From Staphylococcus roterodami (GTDB lineage Bacteria; Bacillota; Bacilli; Staphylococcales; Staphylococcaceae): a stretch of DNA of 64,000 nucleotides. This document shows, piece by piece, positions 1-8,167 of the stretch. Each line of letters opens with the position of its first letter. Positions within the stretch are counted from its first letter, which is position 1. Below the pieces are notes generated by a model. It saw nothing but the letters and a program-made list of their open reading frames with translations. It was not told the origin of the DNA and searched no databases. The DNA lies in assembly GCA_022493055.1 (NCBI GenBank), contig CP092781.1, positions 2,356,001-2,420,000 of the forward strand, read 5' to 3'. Made by a program: the position numbers and the translations under genes.

Positions 1-105
1 CAGAGCGCATAGTTGAATCTGAAAAATAAGCAAATAAAGCTTATCTTTATTTTAAAGTTCAATACATTTATCAATTTCTATATTTTGACTGATTATGTAC
101 AACTA

Positions 106-155
106 TAAAAAGCGGAACCTAGGGACATTGATTTTTGTCCTAGGCTCCGCTTTTT
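106..155. terminator. Bidirectional terminator hairpin
   Basis: AGCGGAaCCTAGGGACA pairs with TGTCCTAGGCTCCGCT across a short loop, with an A-run before and a T-run after the stem. It can end the secreted-protein gene (188-664, minus) and any plus-strand gene left of the window. Confidence 0.8.
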
Positions 156-187
156 ATCTTTTGTATTGCTAAAATTTTATTACTTTT

Positions 188-664
188 TTAAACAAGGAAG
201 AATGATATTGTTTTAACAATTACTTGTGCCAACCATCCAGGAACACCGATACTCTTTAGCCAGTCTTGGGCAGCATCTTCAATACTGCCTGTGAAATTGG
301 TAACACTATTTAAATATTTCAAAAAACCATCAATTGTAATTGCTGCAGCCCATTTTTTCTTTTGTTCACTACTAAGAGGTAATTTATTAATGGCAGACTT
401 GATTGCTCCATTAATTTTATCTTTATTTTTCTGCAAAAGTGCTTTAGCAGCTTTTAACGTAAGTGTCGCTTTTCCTTCTTTTTCAACTTCTACATTTGCA
501 CCATTTTCTTTTGCAGCCTGTCTTGCAATTTCATCATAGTCAATATTCTTCTGTAATTCGTTTGCACTTGTCGGATTTACTTTTTCACTTGCATTGGAAA
601 TAGGAGCTATCACCCCAGAAGCTAAGATTAAAACTGATAATGATGTTACAAAAGTCTTTTTCAA
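188..664 (-). CDS. Small secreted protein, function unknown
   Basis: A 158-residue protein that I do not recognise. It has a clear Sec signal peptide (Lys-Lys at residues 2-3, hydrophobic stretch 5-22, likely cut after SNA at residue 25). The mature part of about 133 residues is rich in Lys, Ala and Asn. It ends in an amphipathic to hydrophobic segment (about 125-158) containing WLKSIGVPGWL and finishing ISFFLV, which looks like a bacteriocin or membrane-active helix. No cysteine or LPXTG motif is present, so it is probably released. The start is TTG at 664-662, chosen because AGGAGG lies 8 bases upstream (673-678). The gene stands alone, with a strong terminator just downstream. No immunity or export gene sits beside it, so a bacteriocin role is only a suggestion. 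Confidence 0.8.
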   Translation of the reverse strand: MKKTFVTSLSVLILASGVIAPISNASEKVNPTSANELQKNIDYDEIARQAAKENGANVEVEKEGKATLTLKAAKALLQKNKDKINGAIKSAINKLPLSSEQKKKWAAAITIDGFLKYLNSVTNFTGSIEDAAQDWLKSIGVPGWLAQVIVKTISFFLV

Positions 665-950
665 TGAAATTACCTCCTGAATTAAGTAATAAAAGCAACT
701 TGCATAAAAATAATATCACTTTCGAAAGACAATTATTTAAATCACACTAATATTTTACGTAAACTTATCAAAATCAATAATATTAACATACAATCTTTTG
801 TATAAAAGCAATTTAACTACATAAATCTTTTAGCTTTTACGAGCATACAATTGAAAACAAATATTGAAATGTCCATTTAAAAGTCTTTACAATTCATTAT
901 CGTACTTTACTATTTAAGCATTAATTCTAACTACACCTGCCTATAAATAT

Positions 951-1001
951 AAAAAAACAGAAAGTCAATCTCATAAATTGAAATTGATTTCCTGCTTTTT
1001 T
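951..1001. terminator. Bidirectional terminator hairpin
   Basis: An imperfect 12-bp stem (958-969 with 983-994, with G-T pairs) is flanked by seven A on the left and six T on the right. It most likely ends the acetyltransferase gene on the minus strand. The rest of the 665-1075 gap is AT-rich and I see nothing else in it beyond the leader of the secreted-protein gene. Confidence 0.65.
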
Positions 1002-1075
1002 AATTATTAATGTTTATTTCGCATTACTATATGTTCAATTATTAAGTAATATACTTACAAGCTAACTTTACTTGC

Positions 1076-1840
1076 CTACATATCTTCCTTTAATAGTTGA
1101 TAGCAAAACGATTGATAAATATACCCTTGTTTCACATACATATCTTTAGCTGTATCTTCACCATCAGCAATTAAAATAATTGGTTTATGATTTCTAGACA
1201 TTGCATATTCACCTATCAACGATTGCATTGTTGAACCAATTCCTTGATTTCTGAATGATTCTAAAACACCAAACGCATCTATTTCGATATAATGTTCACT
1301 TTCAATTACATCTACTACACCAACAGGTTCATTATTTAAATAAGCAACTAAGCGCTTAATTGCATCATCTTGATAATTTGCTTTCACCATTTCTTCATGT
1401 GCATCGGCAAATTCTGTTCCAAAAGGTAAACTAAATTGATACGACACTTTTAAATAATCATTGATATTTATTTCATCGACAATTGCAATTTTAATTTCAC
1501 CATTGCGTGGTAATTTAGCAAGTTGATCACTTTCTATCGCATATAATTCCATAATACCTAATTGAAAGTTCATCTTTTTAAACATAGACATCCAAGATGG
1601 ATCTAATAATTCATTTTCTGGAAAATGAAAAGAGTAATGATTTGAACCTTGCTCAGTATGTAATTGACGTTGTCTTTTTAAATCTAGTAACCATTGCTCT
1701 TGTGTAGGCGTCTTTTTGTATATCCAAGTATTATTAGTATATTGATATGGAGTTGAAGGCGTTAAATAAATTGTTTGCATATCATTATTTTCCAAAATAC
1801 TACCATCACAGTATATATTCGACATATTCATCGTATTCAT
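1076..1840 (-). CDS. GNAT family N-acetyltransferase
   Basis: A cytosolic 254-residue protein with a C-terminal GNAT fold. The acetyl-CoA pyrophosphate-binding motif A is seen as RNQGIGSTMQ at residues 197-206, preceded by the usual beta strand (EIDAFGV) and followed by motif B ending KQGYIYQ. The N-terminal 110 residues are a separate, poorly conserved region typical of two-part staphylococcal acetyltransferases. The substrate cannot be read from the sequence. It is monocistronic in appearance, with a hairpin terminator 75 bases downstream and bioY transcribed toward it 64 bases upstream of its start. Alternative Met codons at 4 and 6 are possible starts. Confidence 0.85.
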   Translation of the reverse strand: MNTMNMSNIYCDGSILENNDMQTIYLTPSTPYQYTNNTWIYKKTPTQEQWLLDLKRQRQLHTEQGSNHYSFHFPENELLDPSWMSMFKKMNFQLGIMELYAIESDQLAKLPRNGEIKIAIVDEININDYLKVSYQFSLPFGTEFADAHEEMVKANYQDDAIKRLVAYLNNEPVGVVDVIESEHYIEIDAFGVLESFRNQGIGSTMQSLIGEYAMSRNHKPIILIADGEDTAKDMYVKQGYIYQSFCYQLLKEDM

Positions 1841-1904
1841 TATTACGCACTCCTTTTACTCCATACTATAATAAAATCAACCTACTTGTGTACCTTAATT
1901 GTAA

Positions 1905-2459
1905 TTATTTCAACCCCATAATTTGACGGAATTTTGAGTGATTCAGTAAAGCCACACCAATCAAACTTGCGATAATTGCTTTTAAAATATCTCCCGGCAA
2001 GTATGCAATTGAAATTGATATTGCCTTTGTAAAAGGTATATTTATAATCATTCCCATAATCAAAGTCCCAATAATATCTAGACCGATGACACCAAAGGCA
2101 AAAACGCCAGCAAATAATACCCAAAAGTTGATTTCATTGATGAATCTATCGCGTACCGCACCAATCATAAATGCTACAACTGGATATAATAGTAAAAATC
2201 CGGCAGATGGACCTGCGAATACGCCAATACCACCGCGACCACCTGATAATAATGGTAAACCTGCAACGACTAATAATAAGAAGACGATAACACTTAATGT
2301 GCCATATTTGCGTCCTAAAATTATACCTGCCAAGAAAATCCCAATATTTTGCAAGACAATTGGTACTGCTGAAAACGGTAAAGGTATTACTGGAACCAAC
2401 CCTAAAATGGCTATTATTGCCGTCATTAAAGCTGTATATACTAATTGTTTCGTTGTCAT
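1905..2459 (-). CDS. bioY: Biotin transporter substrate-binding subunit BioY
   Basis: The membrane S-component that binds biotin for an ECF-type importer (or acts alone), 184 residues with about six hydrophobic segments. Family features are PFSAVPIVLQNIG near residues 28-40 and the conserved glycine-rich loop GVFAGPSAGFLLLYP around 79-93. No ATPase or EcfT gene lies beside it, so it would use the shared ECF module encoded elsewhere. The start is supported by AAAGGAAG about 6 bases upstream. A BirA operator lies 42-76 bases ahead of the start codon, so the gene should be repressed when biotin is plentiful. Confidence 0.93.
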   Translation of the reverse strand: MTTKQLVYTALMTAIIAILGLVPVIPLPFSAVPIVLQNIGIFLAGIILGRKYGTLSVIVFLLLVVAGLPLLSGGRGGIGVFAGPSAGFLLLYPVVAFMIGAVRDRFINEINFWVLFAGVFAFGVIGLDIIGTLIMGMIINIPFTKAISISIAYLPGDILKAIIASLIGVALLNHSKFRQIMGLK

Positions 2460-2500
2460 AATTTACTTCCTTTCATATTTCATGGAAATAATTATAGCAT

Positions 2501-2535
2501 CATTGTAAACTTTATAAAATAAAAAGTTTACAATG
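2501..2535 (-). promoter_or_regulatory. BirA operator upstream of bioY
   Basis: A perfect 10-bp inverted repeat, CATTGTAAAC at 2501-2510 and GTTTACAATG at 2526-2535, is separated by 15 bases. This matches the known Firmicutes and S. aureus BirA operator form TTGTAAAC-N15-GTTTACAA. It lies just upstream of bioY and should allow the biotin-loaded BirA dimer to block transcription. Confidence 0.9.
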
Positions 2536-2579
2536 GATAGTTCTATACTCATTAAAATAATAATTATTACGTACACAAG

Positions 2580-3521
2580 TTAATCTACTTTTTTAGCTAG
2601 TGCTGTAATATAATCGAAAAATGCTTTGTTATCAACACTATCAATAACATTTACTTTACGACCATTCGCACATTCATATGTCTTCCCTTGACTTGGACCA
2701 TGGCTCATTACATCTACTGTTTTCTCAACTGAATAAACTAAATCAGGCATTCCTATATATGCAGTTGTTAAAACATCCCATAAAAAGTATGTAGAATTCG
2801 TAATAAAGTGTGTCAATGGCGGCACAGCTGCATAACTTACACCTAAAAAGTCTACACCTGGATATTGACGCTCATTTGCCCATCTTTGTCTAACATCTAA
2901 TGTTAACGGTACTTGATTTGTACTTTCTAACGCAACCATGTCAATCTGAATATCACTATCAAAGACAATTTTAACAGCTTCAGGATCCCAAAAAGCATTC
3001 CATTCTGCAGTACCATCATGTTCAGGTTCTTCAACATTTCCTTTCGGCAAAAATGTTCCACCCATCCAAACTAAGCGTTCAATACGCTTTGTAATAGAAG
3101 GATCTTCTTGTAGTGCTTTAGCTAAATCTGTAAGTGGCCCTGTAAATAATAGTATAACGTTTTCTGTTTGCTCATTTAAAACGTGAATGATATCTTCATA
3201 TGCTTCTTTGTCACTTATTTTCGAAGTTGTCTCTGCAACAGGCTCATTTAGAATCGGCAATGCATCCATAAAAAAAGCGTGCATTCGCCATTCTTTTGGA
3301 AATGGATTTTTCCCTCTTTCATATGATGGGGCAACTTTAATGTTTTCATTAGAAAATCGATTAATAATTTTTATAGATGCGCTAACAGATGGTTCTAAAT
3401 AACAATCTGCGCCAATTGTACTTACACCTATTAATTTTATATTCTCCATTTATAATAATAAAAATAATGATATTAAATCATCTACGCCACCATCATGATT
3501 AAAATAAACATTCTTAGTCAT
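2580..3521 (-). pseudogene. Nucleoside hydrolase gene interrupted by an early stop codon
   Basis: Inosine-uridine preferring nucleoside hydrolase family (hydrolyses the N-glycosidic bond of ribonucleosides for salvage). The natural start is the ATG at 3521, with AAGGGG seven bases upstream. It reads MTKNVYFNHDGGVDDLISL up to residue 19, including the N-terminal calcium-binding aspartate motif HDGGVDD (residues 9-15). Codon 24 is TAA (3450-3452), exactly in frame. The next codon is ATG, and 289 more residues continue in the same frame without a gap. Intact length would be 313 residues, normal for the family. A single CAA-to-TAA change is the simplest cause. The downstream part alone (2580-3449) lacks the DxxxDD motif and could not be active without readthrough. 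Later family blocks are present (FTGPLTDLAKAL, WMGGTF). No ribosome site precedes the internal ATG. Confidence 0.85.
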
Positions 3522-3705
3522 TTGAAATCCCCTTCGAGTTAAAATTTTAATAATGCCTTGTTATTATTACTAACAGCATCATCTTATCTTATTTACCAAA
3601 TTATACCATTTCGATAGATTAGTTCTTCATTTCACCATTTTTCTATAAAAGATTATAATATATTATTCTTAAAATGAATTTACAATTTAAATACACAAAA
3701 AATAA

Positions 3706-3749
3706 GAGCTTAACACGATATCAAAAATTGATTTGTGCTAAACCCTCAT
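3706..3749 (-). terminator. Terminator downstream of fhuD2
   Basis: An imperfect stem GAGcTTAACACGATATCAA with TTGATTTGTGCTAAaccCTC, followed on the minus strand by a U-rich run from the A-stretch at 3696-3703. Confidence 0.6.
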
Positions 3750-3771
3750 TCTACTTATTTGTATATCTTCA

Positions 3772-4680
3772 TTATTTAGAAGCTTTAATTAATTTTTCTT
3801 TTAAGTCTTTTCTCATGAAATCTAAAGTATAAGGATCGTTATACCAATAAGTACCTGCATCTACTTTAACAATGTGTCCTTCTTTTGTTGCTTTCAAGTT
3901 CTTCCACATGTTTGTAGACTCGTATCCAGGTGTTGGTTTTCCTTCACTTGTGCTTACAATATAATCGCCAGCATATTTTTCGATTTCTTCTTGTTTCACT
4001 TCAGCCCAACCTGCTTTTTCAGTTAACTTTTGTTGTTCAGGTTGCATTTTCAAACCAAATGCTTGATATAAAACTTCTCCACCACGACCCCAGTTATCGC
4101 CGTATGTGTAAAGTTTTTTATCGAATTCATCAAATAATGAAACTGTTGCATTTTGTCCGATTGCTTTTTTAATTTCCTTACCGTCTTTAGCTGTAGTTTC
4201 TTCCCATTCTTTCTTCCAAGCTTTTACTTTGTCTTCTTTACCAACAATTTTCCCTAACATTTCTTGTTGTTCAAGATATTTATGCTTGTTATAGTCAACT
4301 ACAACTGTAGGTGCTACTTTTTGATATTTTTTAATATCTTTATCAGTTGAATACACGATAATTAAATCAGGCTTTTCTTTAGCAACTTTTTCTACATCGC
4401 CATCGCCAATTTTTGTAACATCTTTAAATTTATCTTTTAATACCTTGCTTTGATCAACTTGTTGATTCACTGCTACAATATTTGCACCTAATTTTTTAAG
4501 ACCACCAGCATATGTTGGTGCAACAACTGCTATACGTTTAGGATCTTTTGGTATATCTACCGTTTTGCCATCGTCCATTTTGTATGATTTAGTTTCAGCT
4601 TTGTCATCTTTTCCACCTTGGTTCCCACACGCTGCTAATACTAAAACCAAAATTATTAATGGTAATAATAGTTTTTTCAT
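3772..4680 (-). CDS. fhuD2: Ferric hydroxamate siderophore-binding lipoprotein FhuD2
   Basis: Surface lipoprotein receptor that binds ferrichrome, ferrioxamine and other hydroxamate siderophores and passes them to the FhuCBG importer, which is encoded elsewhere. The 302-residue length equals FhuD2. The signal peptide ends in the lipobox LAAC, so Cys18 becomes the lipidated N-terminus. The class III solute-binding fold follows. Residues reported as important in FhuD2 are all in place: Glu97, Tyr191, Trp197, Arg199 and Glu231. It is a single gene, with an iron-responsive Fur box directly upstream and a terminator downstream. Confidence 0.95.
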   Translation of the reverse strand: MKKLLLPLIILVLVLAACGNQGGKDDKAETKSYKMDDGKTVDIPKDPKRIAVVAPTYAGGLKKLGANIVAVNQQVDQSKVLKDKFKDVTKIGDGDVEKVAKEKPDLIIVYSTDKDIKKYQKVAPTVVVDYNKHKYLEQQEMLGKIVGKEDKVKAWKKEWEETTAKDGKEIKKAIGQNATVSLFDEFDKKLYTYGDNWGRGGEVLYQAFGLKMQPEQQKLTEKAGWAEVKQEEIEKYAGDYIVSTSEGKPTPGYESTNMWKNLKATKEGHIVKVDAGTYWYNDPYTLDFMRKDLKEKLIKASK

Positions 4681-4701
4681 AATTTCCTCCTATTGAATAA
4701 T

Positions 4702-4720
4702 ATTGAAAATGATTATCAAT
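4702..4720 (-). promoter_or_regulatory. Fur box upstream of fhuD2
   Basis: The minus strand core TGATAATCATTTTCA (4704-4718) matches the 7-1-7 Fur consensus TGATAATNATTATCA with one mismatch. It sits about 25-40 bases before the fhuD2 start, consistent with iron repression. Confidence 0.85.
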
Positions 4721-4833
4721 TACTACAAAATTATACAAGATTACATATTCATTTACAATAGCTATCAATGTTTAATTTTTAATTTTTACAAAGAATTTTG
4801 CAAAATTTCCTATTTAAATGATTCAATCGCATA

Positions 4834-4895
4834 AAAAAGATGAACCATTATATTGAACTTTACTCTAACTTCATTCAACAAGTGATTCATCTTTT
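4834..4895 (-). terminator. Terminator downstream of the acyl-CoA dehydrogenase-like gene
   Basis: AAAAAAGATGAA at the left pairs with TTCATCTTTTT at the right around a loosely paired loop. It lies immediately past the stop codon of the 4901-6055 gene. Confidence 0.55.
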
Positions 4896-4900
4896 TATTA

Positions 4901-6055
4901 TTAAAATGTGTTTGTAATACTTTTAGCAATATTAGTATACGCCGCATCTTCCATAGGCGGATTGTGTAATCCGGCGCGCATATCACGATAGTAACGTTGC
5001 AAAGGACGGCTCATTTCTAAACTTTTAGCCCCGACAATTCGCATTGCTATATCAACCACCTCAAGACCTTGATTCATCACCATAACTTTACTCGCACTTG
5101 TTGCATTTCTAATTTGACTATCATCTTTAAATAATTGATAGCCTTTTGCAGTACTCCATAAAAATTGTCTAGCAGACAACAACAAAGTTTCCATCTTACC
5201 TAAATTTTGTTGTACAGTTGGCAATGTTGCAATTGTACCTTCAATACTGTTTGGACTATGTTGCATGGCAAAATCTACTGCATAATTTCTGGCTGCTTGA
5301 GCTATGCCTAAATAACAACTTGGTATATGCAAAATCCAACCATTAGGGGATTTACTTCGTTCTGTTTCAACTAAGTGATTCAATGGAACTTTTACATCAT
5401 TTAAAATTAGGTCATGACTCTCTGTCGCTCGCATACCCATAACATCCCAATTGTCAGCAATTTCAACTCCTGGTGTATCTCTATCTACCAAGAAAAAACC
5501 AACCGTTCCTAATTCTTCTATATACGCACCAACAATAATGTGCGTTAACACTTTACTCATCGAAGTATAAGTTTTCACACCATTTAGTAAATAACCATCA
5601 GCAACTTTCACAGCATTTGTACTTGGTCTGCCACCTCTAGTCGGGCTACCCATCTCCGCTTCACTGACCGCTCTATTTACTAATGCACCTTTTTTAATTT
5701 CATCAGCAAATTGATTCAACATTTCTTGAGACCATAATTGTTGCTCATAAATTTGTCCAATTACACTGACATGCCAACCTATTGATAATGCTGTGGCGCC
5801 ATCCAGTTCACCTAAAAATGATTGTAGTATGACCATATCTTCCACAGTGGCTCCTTCACCACCGTATTTTTTTGGTAAAGTCAATTGCCCATATCCTTCT
5901 TTAATTAACCATTCGATGTTGCTATAAGGAAACTCACTATGTTTATCATTGTGGTTAGCCCTTGCTTTGAATGTATTTTCAATCGATTTAAATTTTTCAA
6001 TCCATTTCTTTTGAATTTCACTCGTAATTAAAAAGGAATTTTTCATACCATTCAT
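4901..6055 (-). CDS. Acyl-CoA dehydrogenase family protein
   Basis: A flavoprotein of the acyl-CoA dehydrogenase superfamily, about 384 residues. The N-terminal helical domain contains LTLPKKYGGEGA. The middle beta domain has the signature VNRAVSEAEMGSPTRGG and NGVKTYTSMSKVL. The C-terminal helical domain includes VVDIAMRIVGAKSLEM and RYYRDMRAGLHNPPMED. The true substrate is unknown: related proteins also act as FMN monooxygenases or in sulfur-compound metabolism, and no beta-oxidation genes lie nearby. The ATG at 6055 is preferred because GGGGTGA lies five bases upstream. A GTG at 6064 would add three residues but has no ribosome site. Confidence 0.85.
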   Translation of the reverse strand: MNGMKNSFLITSEIQKKWIEKFKSIENTFKARANHNDKHSEFPYSNIEWLIKEGYGQLTLPKKYGGEGATVEDMVILQSFLGELDGATALSIGWHVSVIGQIYEQQLWSQEMLNQFADEIKKGALVNRAVSEAEMGSPTRGGRPSTNAVKVADGYLLNGVKTYTSMSKVLTHIIVGAYIEELGTVGFFLVDRDTPGVEIADNWDVMGMRATESHDLILNDVKVPLNHLVETERSKSPNGWILHIPSCYLGIAQAARNYAVDFAMQHSPNSIEGTIATLPTVQQNLGKMETLLLSARQFLWSTAKGYQLFKDDSQIRNATSASKVMVMNQGLEVVDIAMRIVGAKSLEMSRPLQRYYRDMRAGLHNPPMEDAAYTNIAKSITNTF

Positions 6056-6202
6056 CTTCGTCACCCCACACGTTACATAATATTAATAATTTAATCCTAG
6101 TTTAACACTCGACTTTCAAAATAAAAAGGAACGTGCTGTGAACTTTATAATTCAAAATTAAGTAAGCGACTTAAAACATCATTTTAGATTCAAAAATAAA
6201 AT

Positions 6203-6241
6203 GCATCTTAAACCATTTTCGAGGTACATGATTTAAGATGC
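6203..6241 (-). terminator. Terminator downstream of the urea transporter
   Basis: GCATCTTAAA pairs with TTTAAGATGC around a 19-base loop. A U-rich stretch follows on the minus strand. Confidence 0.6.
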
Positions 6242-6266
6242 CTATTCATATAAGTTGTTATTAATT

Positions 6267-7190
6267 TTACTTCGCGATGTCTTCTCTTTCTTGTCGAATT
6301 CCTGCAAACAACAATATCCAAGTGGCAATAATAAACGGTAAAGTTAATGCAGGTAAGCCAAATGGTTCAAGTAACGTAGCTGTTCCTAATTGCACTACAA
6401 CTGTTAATAATACCCCTAAAAATGTCGCAATATATGGATTAATCGCTGTTTTGAATGTATAGCCCAACGCGATAGCCATTAATACAAAATTATAACCAAA
6501 CAAACCTTGGTTTATATCATCATAGTTTCCACCTAAAAGTGCGACAATGATAAAACTTAATAAACTTGCAACAATTGCTAATAACGCCGCTTTTCTAGAT
6601 GCAATCAAAATCCCTACTAAAATGAATATACCGCCAAGCACACTCGCTTCAACGAACACTTGACTAAAGCCTTCAAACAATGACTGAACAAAATGAATTT
6701 GATCACTATTATGGTTAAATTTAATGTCTTCAATATTTTCCGGAATTAATTTTAATGGTGTCTCGACATATTTAACCTGGCCTGACAACAAAATCGTAAA
6801 CCACGTTACAATGACAAACGGCATTGTCAACATAGGTACTTTATATGGTCTTAAAACTTCTCTCACCGCTGCGGCTACAGGCAAAGTTAATAAAGTTGCT
6901 ATAATCGTAATAACAATATCTAATATTGATTTTTCCAAAAATATCGTTAATGCAACAGCAGTTAATACAGGATTAAACCCTGCTAAACCGTCATTAATTT
7001 CTTCTTTACTATAATTTATATAACGTGCAAACACATAAGCTATGAGACTACCAATTATTGCCGCTAAACCAACTGTCCAATCAGCAACAAATAAACCTAT
7101 TAAAATAAATAATCCAGTCCACTTATTATTTAATAACACCACCTGAGATATGTTTTTTAAAAGAACATCTATCATCTTCAAAATATCCAC
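6267..7190 (-). CDS. Urea transporter, UT family
   Basis: An integral membrane urea channel of about 307 residues. Two homologous halves, each with the UT family pattern, are visible: NDGLAGFNPVLTAVAL then PMLTMPFVIVTWF in the first, and NQGLFGYNFVLMAIALG then PALTLPFIIATWI in the second. That pseudo-two-fold repeat is diagnostic. It is divergently transcribed from ureA across a 250-bp shared control region, so it very likely supplies substrate for the urease. The N-terminus is uncertain: the GTG at 7190 has AAGG five bases upstream, while TTG and ATG codons 9 and 15 bases further in can also use the AAGGTGG sequence. Confidence 0.93.
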   Translation of the reverse strand: MDILKMIDVLLKNISQVVLLNNKWTGLFILIGLFVADWTVGLAAIIGSLIAYVFARYINYSKEEINDGLAGFNPVLTAVALTIFLEKSILDIVITIIATLLTLPVAAAVREVLRPYKVPMLTMPFVIVTWFTILLSGQVKYVETPLKLIPENIEDIKFNHNSDQIHFVQSLFEGFSQVFVEASVLGGIFILVGILIASRKAALLAIVASLLSFIIVALLGGNYDDINQGLFGYNFVLMAIALGYTFKTAINPYIATFLGVLLTVVVQLGTATLLEPFGLPALTLPFIIATWILLFAGIRQEREDIAK

Positions 7191-7309
7191 CTTTTCCTTG
7201 AATGTTTACTTTTAAATATACTACCATTCTTCAAAAAGTTATATTAAAAACTCTTTTCTTTTTAAAATAAATATATCTTACCATTTGAATGACAATAGAT
7301 TATTTAGTT

Positions 7310-7338
7310 TTGACAAGGAAATGCTAAAAATATAATTT
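7310..7338 (+). promoter_or_regulatory. Candidate promoter of the urease operon
   Basis: A consensus TTGACA (7310-7315) is followed by TATAAT at 7331-7336 (15-base spacer) or TAATTT at 7333-7338 (17-base spacer). It is about 100 bases ahead of the ureA start. No clear activator site was recognised. Confidence 0.5.
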
Positions 7339-7440
7339 TCATTTTACACACTTATTGTTGTATATTACTTGTTTATCACAACAATTAGGATTAAGATAAA
7401 TTTTGTAATTTCTATATTATATGAAAGTGGGGGTTTTAAT

Positions 7441-7743
7441 TTGCATTTTACACAACGAGAGCAAGACAAATTAATGATAGTTGTTGCAGCGGAAGTTGCA
7501 CGTCGTCGTAAAGCAAGAGGTTTAAAACTTAATCATCCTGAAGCATTAGCATTAATCAGTGATGAATTATTAGAAGGCGCACGAGACGGCAAAACTGTTG
7601 CTGAATTAATGAGTTACGGTAGACAAATTTTAAACAAGGAAGACGTCATGGATGGTGTAGAACACATGATTACAGATATAGAAATCGAGGCTACATTCCC
7701 CGATGGTACAAAGTTAATTACAGTGCATCACCCTATTGTTTAA
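7441..7743 (+). CDS. ureA: Urease gamma subunit
   Basis: The smallest urease subunit, 100 residues. It forms the outer part of the (alpha beta gamma)3 enzyme that hydrolyses urea to ammonia and carbamate in the cytosol. It begins [12 protein letters not shown] and carries the family patterns [16 protein letters not shown] and [17 protein letters not shown], ending HHPIV. The start is TTG at 7441, supported by GTGGGGG seven bases upstream and by the family length. An in-frame extension to 7369 is not supported. It is the first gene of ureABCEFGD. Confidence 0.96.
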
Positions 7744-7756
7744 AGGAGGAAGTCAA

Positions 7757-8167
7757 ATGATACCTGGAGAAATTATTACTAAAAGTACAGAAATAGAGAT
7801 CAACAAACATCATCCAGAAACTATTATCGAAGTAAAAAATACGGGAGATCGTCCAATTCAAGTTGGTTCACATTTTCATTTCTACGAAGCAAATGCAGCA
7901 TTAGATTTCGAACGTGAAATGGCATACGGCAAACATTTAGACATTCCTGCTGGTGCAGCTGTTCGTTTTGAGCCTGGAGATAAAAAAGAAGTCCAACTAG
8001 TTGAGTATGCTGGCAAACGTAAAATTTATGGTTTCCGTGGTATGGTCAACGGCCCTATCGATGAATCACGTGTCTATCGTCCAACAGATGAAAACGATAA
8101 GTATGCGGGTGTATTCGGTGATGAAGGTGAAGAAAATGTGAATAAAAAAGGAGGAAAAAGATCATGA
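7757..8167 (+). CDS. ureB: Urease beta subunit
   Basis: A 136-residue structural subunit that packs against UreC. Family blocks MIPGEII, ITVIEVKN-like [24 protein letters not shown], and GYAG-like [17 protein letters not shown] are all present. The start ATG follows AGGAGGAAGTCAA, 13 bases after the ureA stop. The last four bases (ATGA) overlap the start of ureC, showing tight translational coupling. Confidence 0.96.
   Translation: MIPGEIITKSTEIEINKHHPETIIEVKNTGDRPIQVGSHFHFYEANAALDFEREMAYGKHLDIPAGAAVRFEPGDKKEVQLVEYAGKRKIYGFRGMVNGPIDESRVYRPTDENDKYAGVFGDEGEENVNKKGGKRS

Noticed and set aside
6724-7014. Open frames opposite the urea transporter and other long genes
   Set aside because: They mirror codon patterns of the real gene on the other strand and have no ribosome sites.
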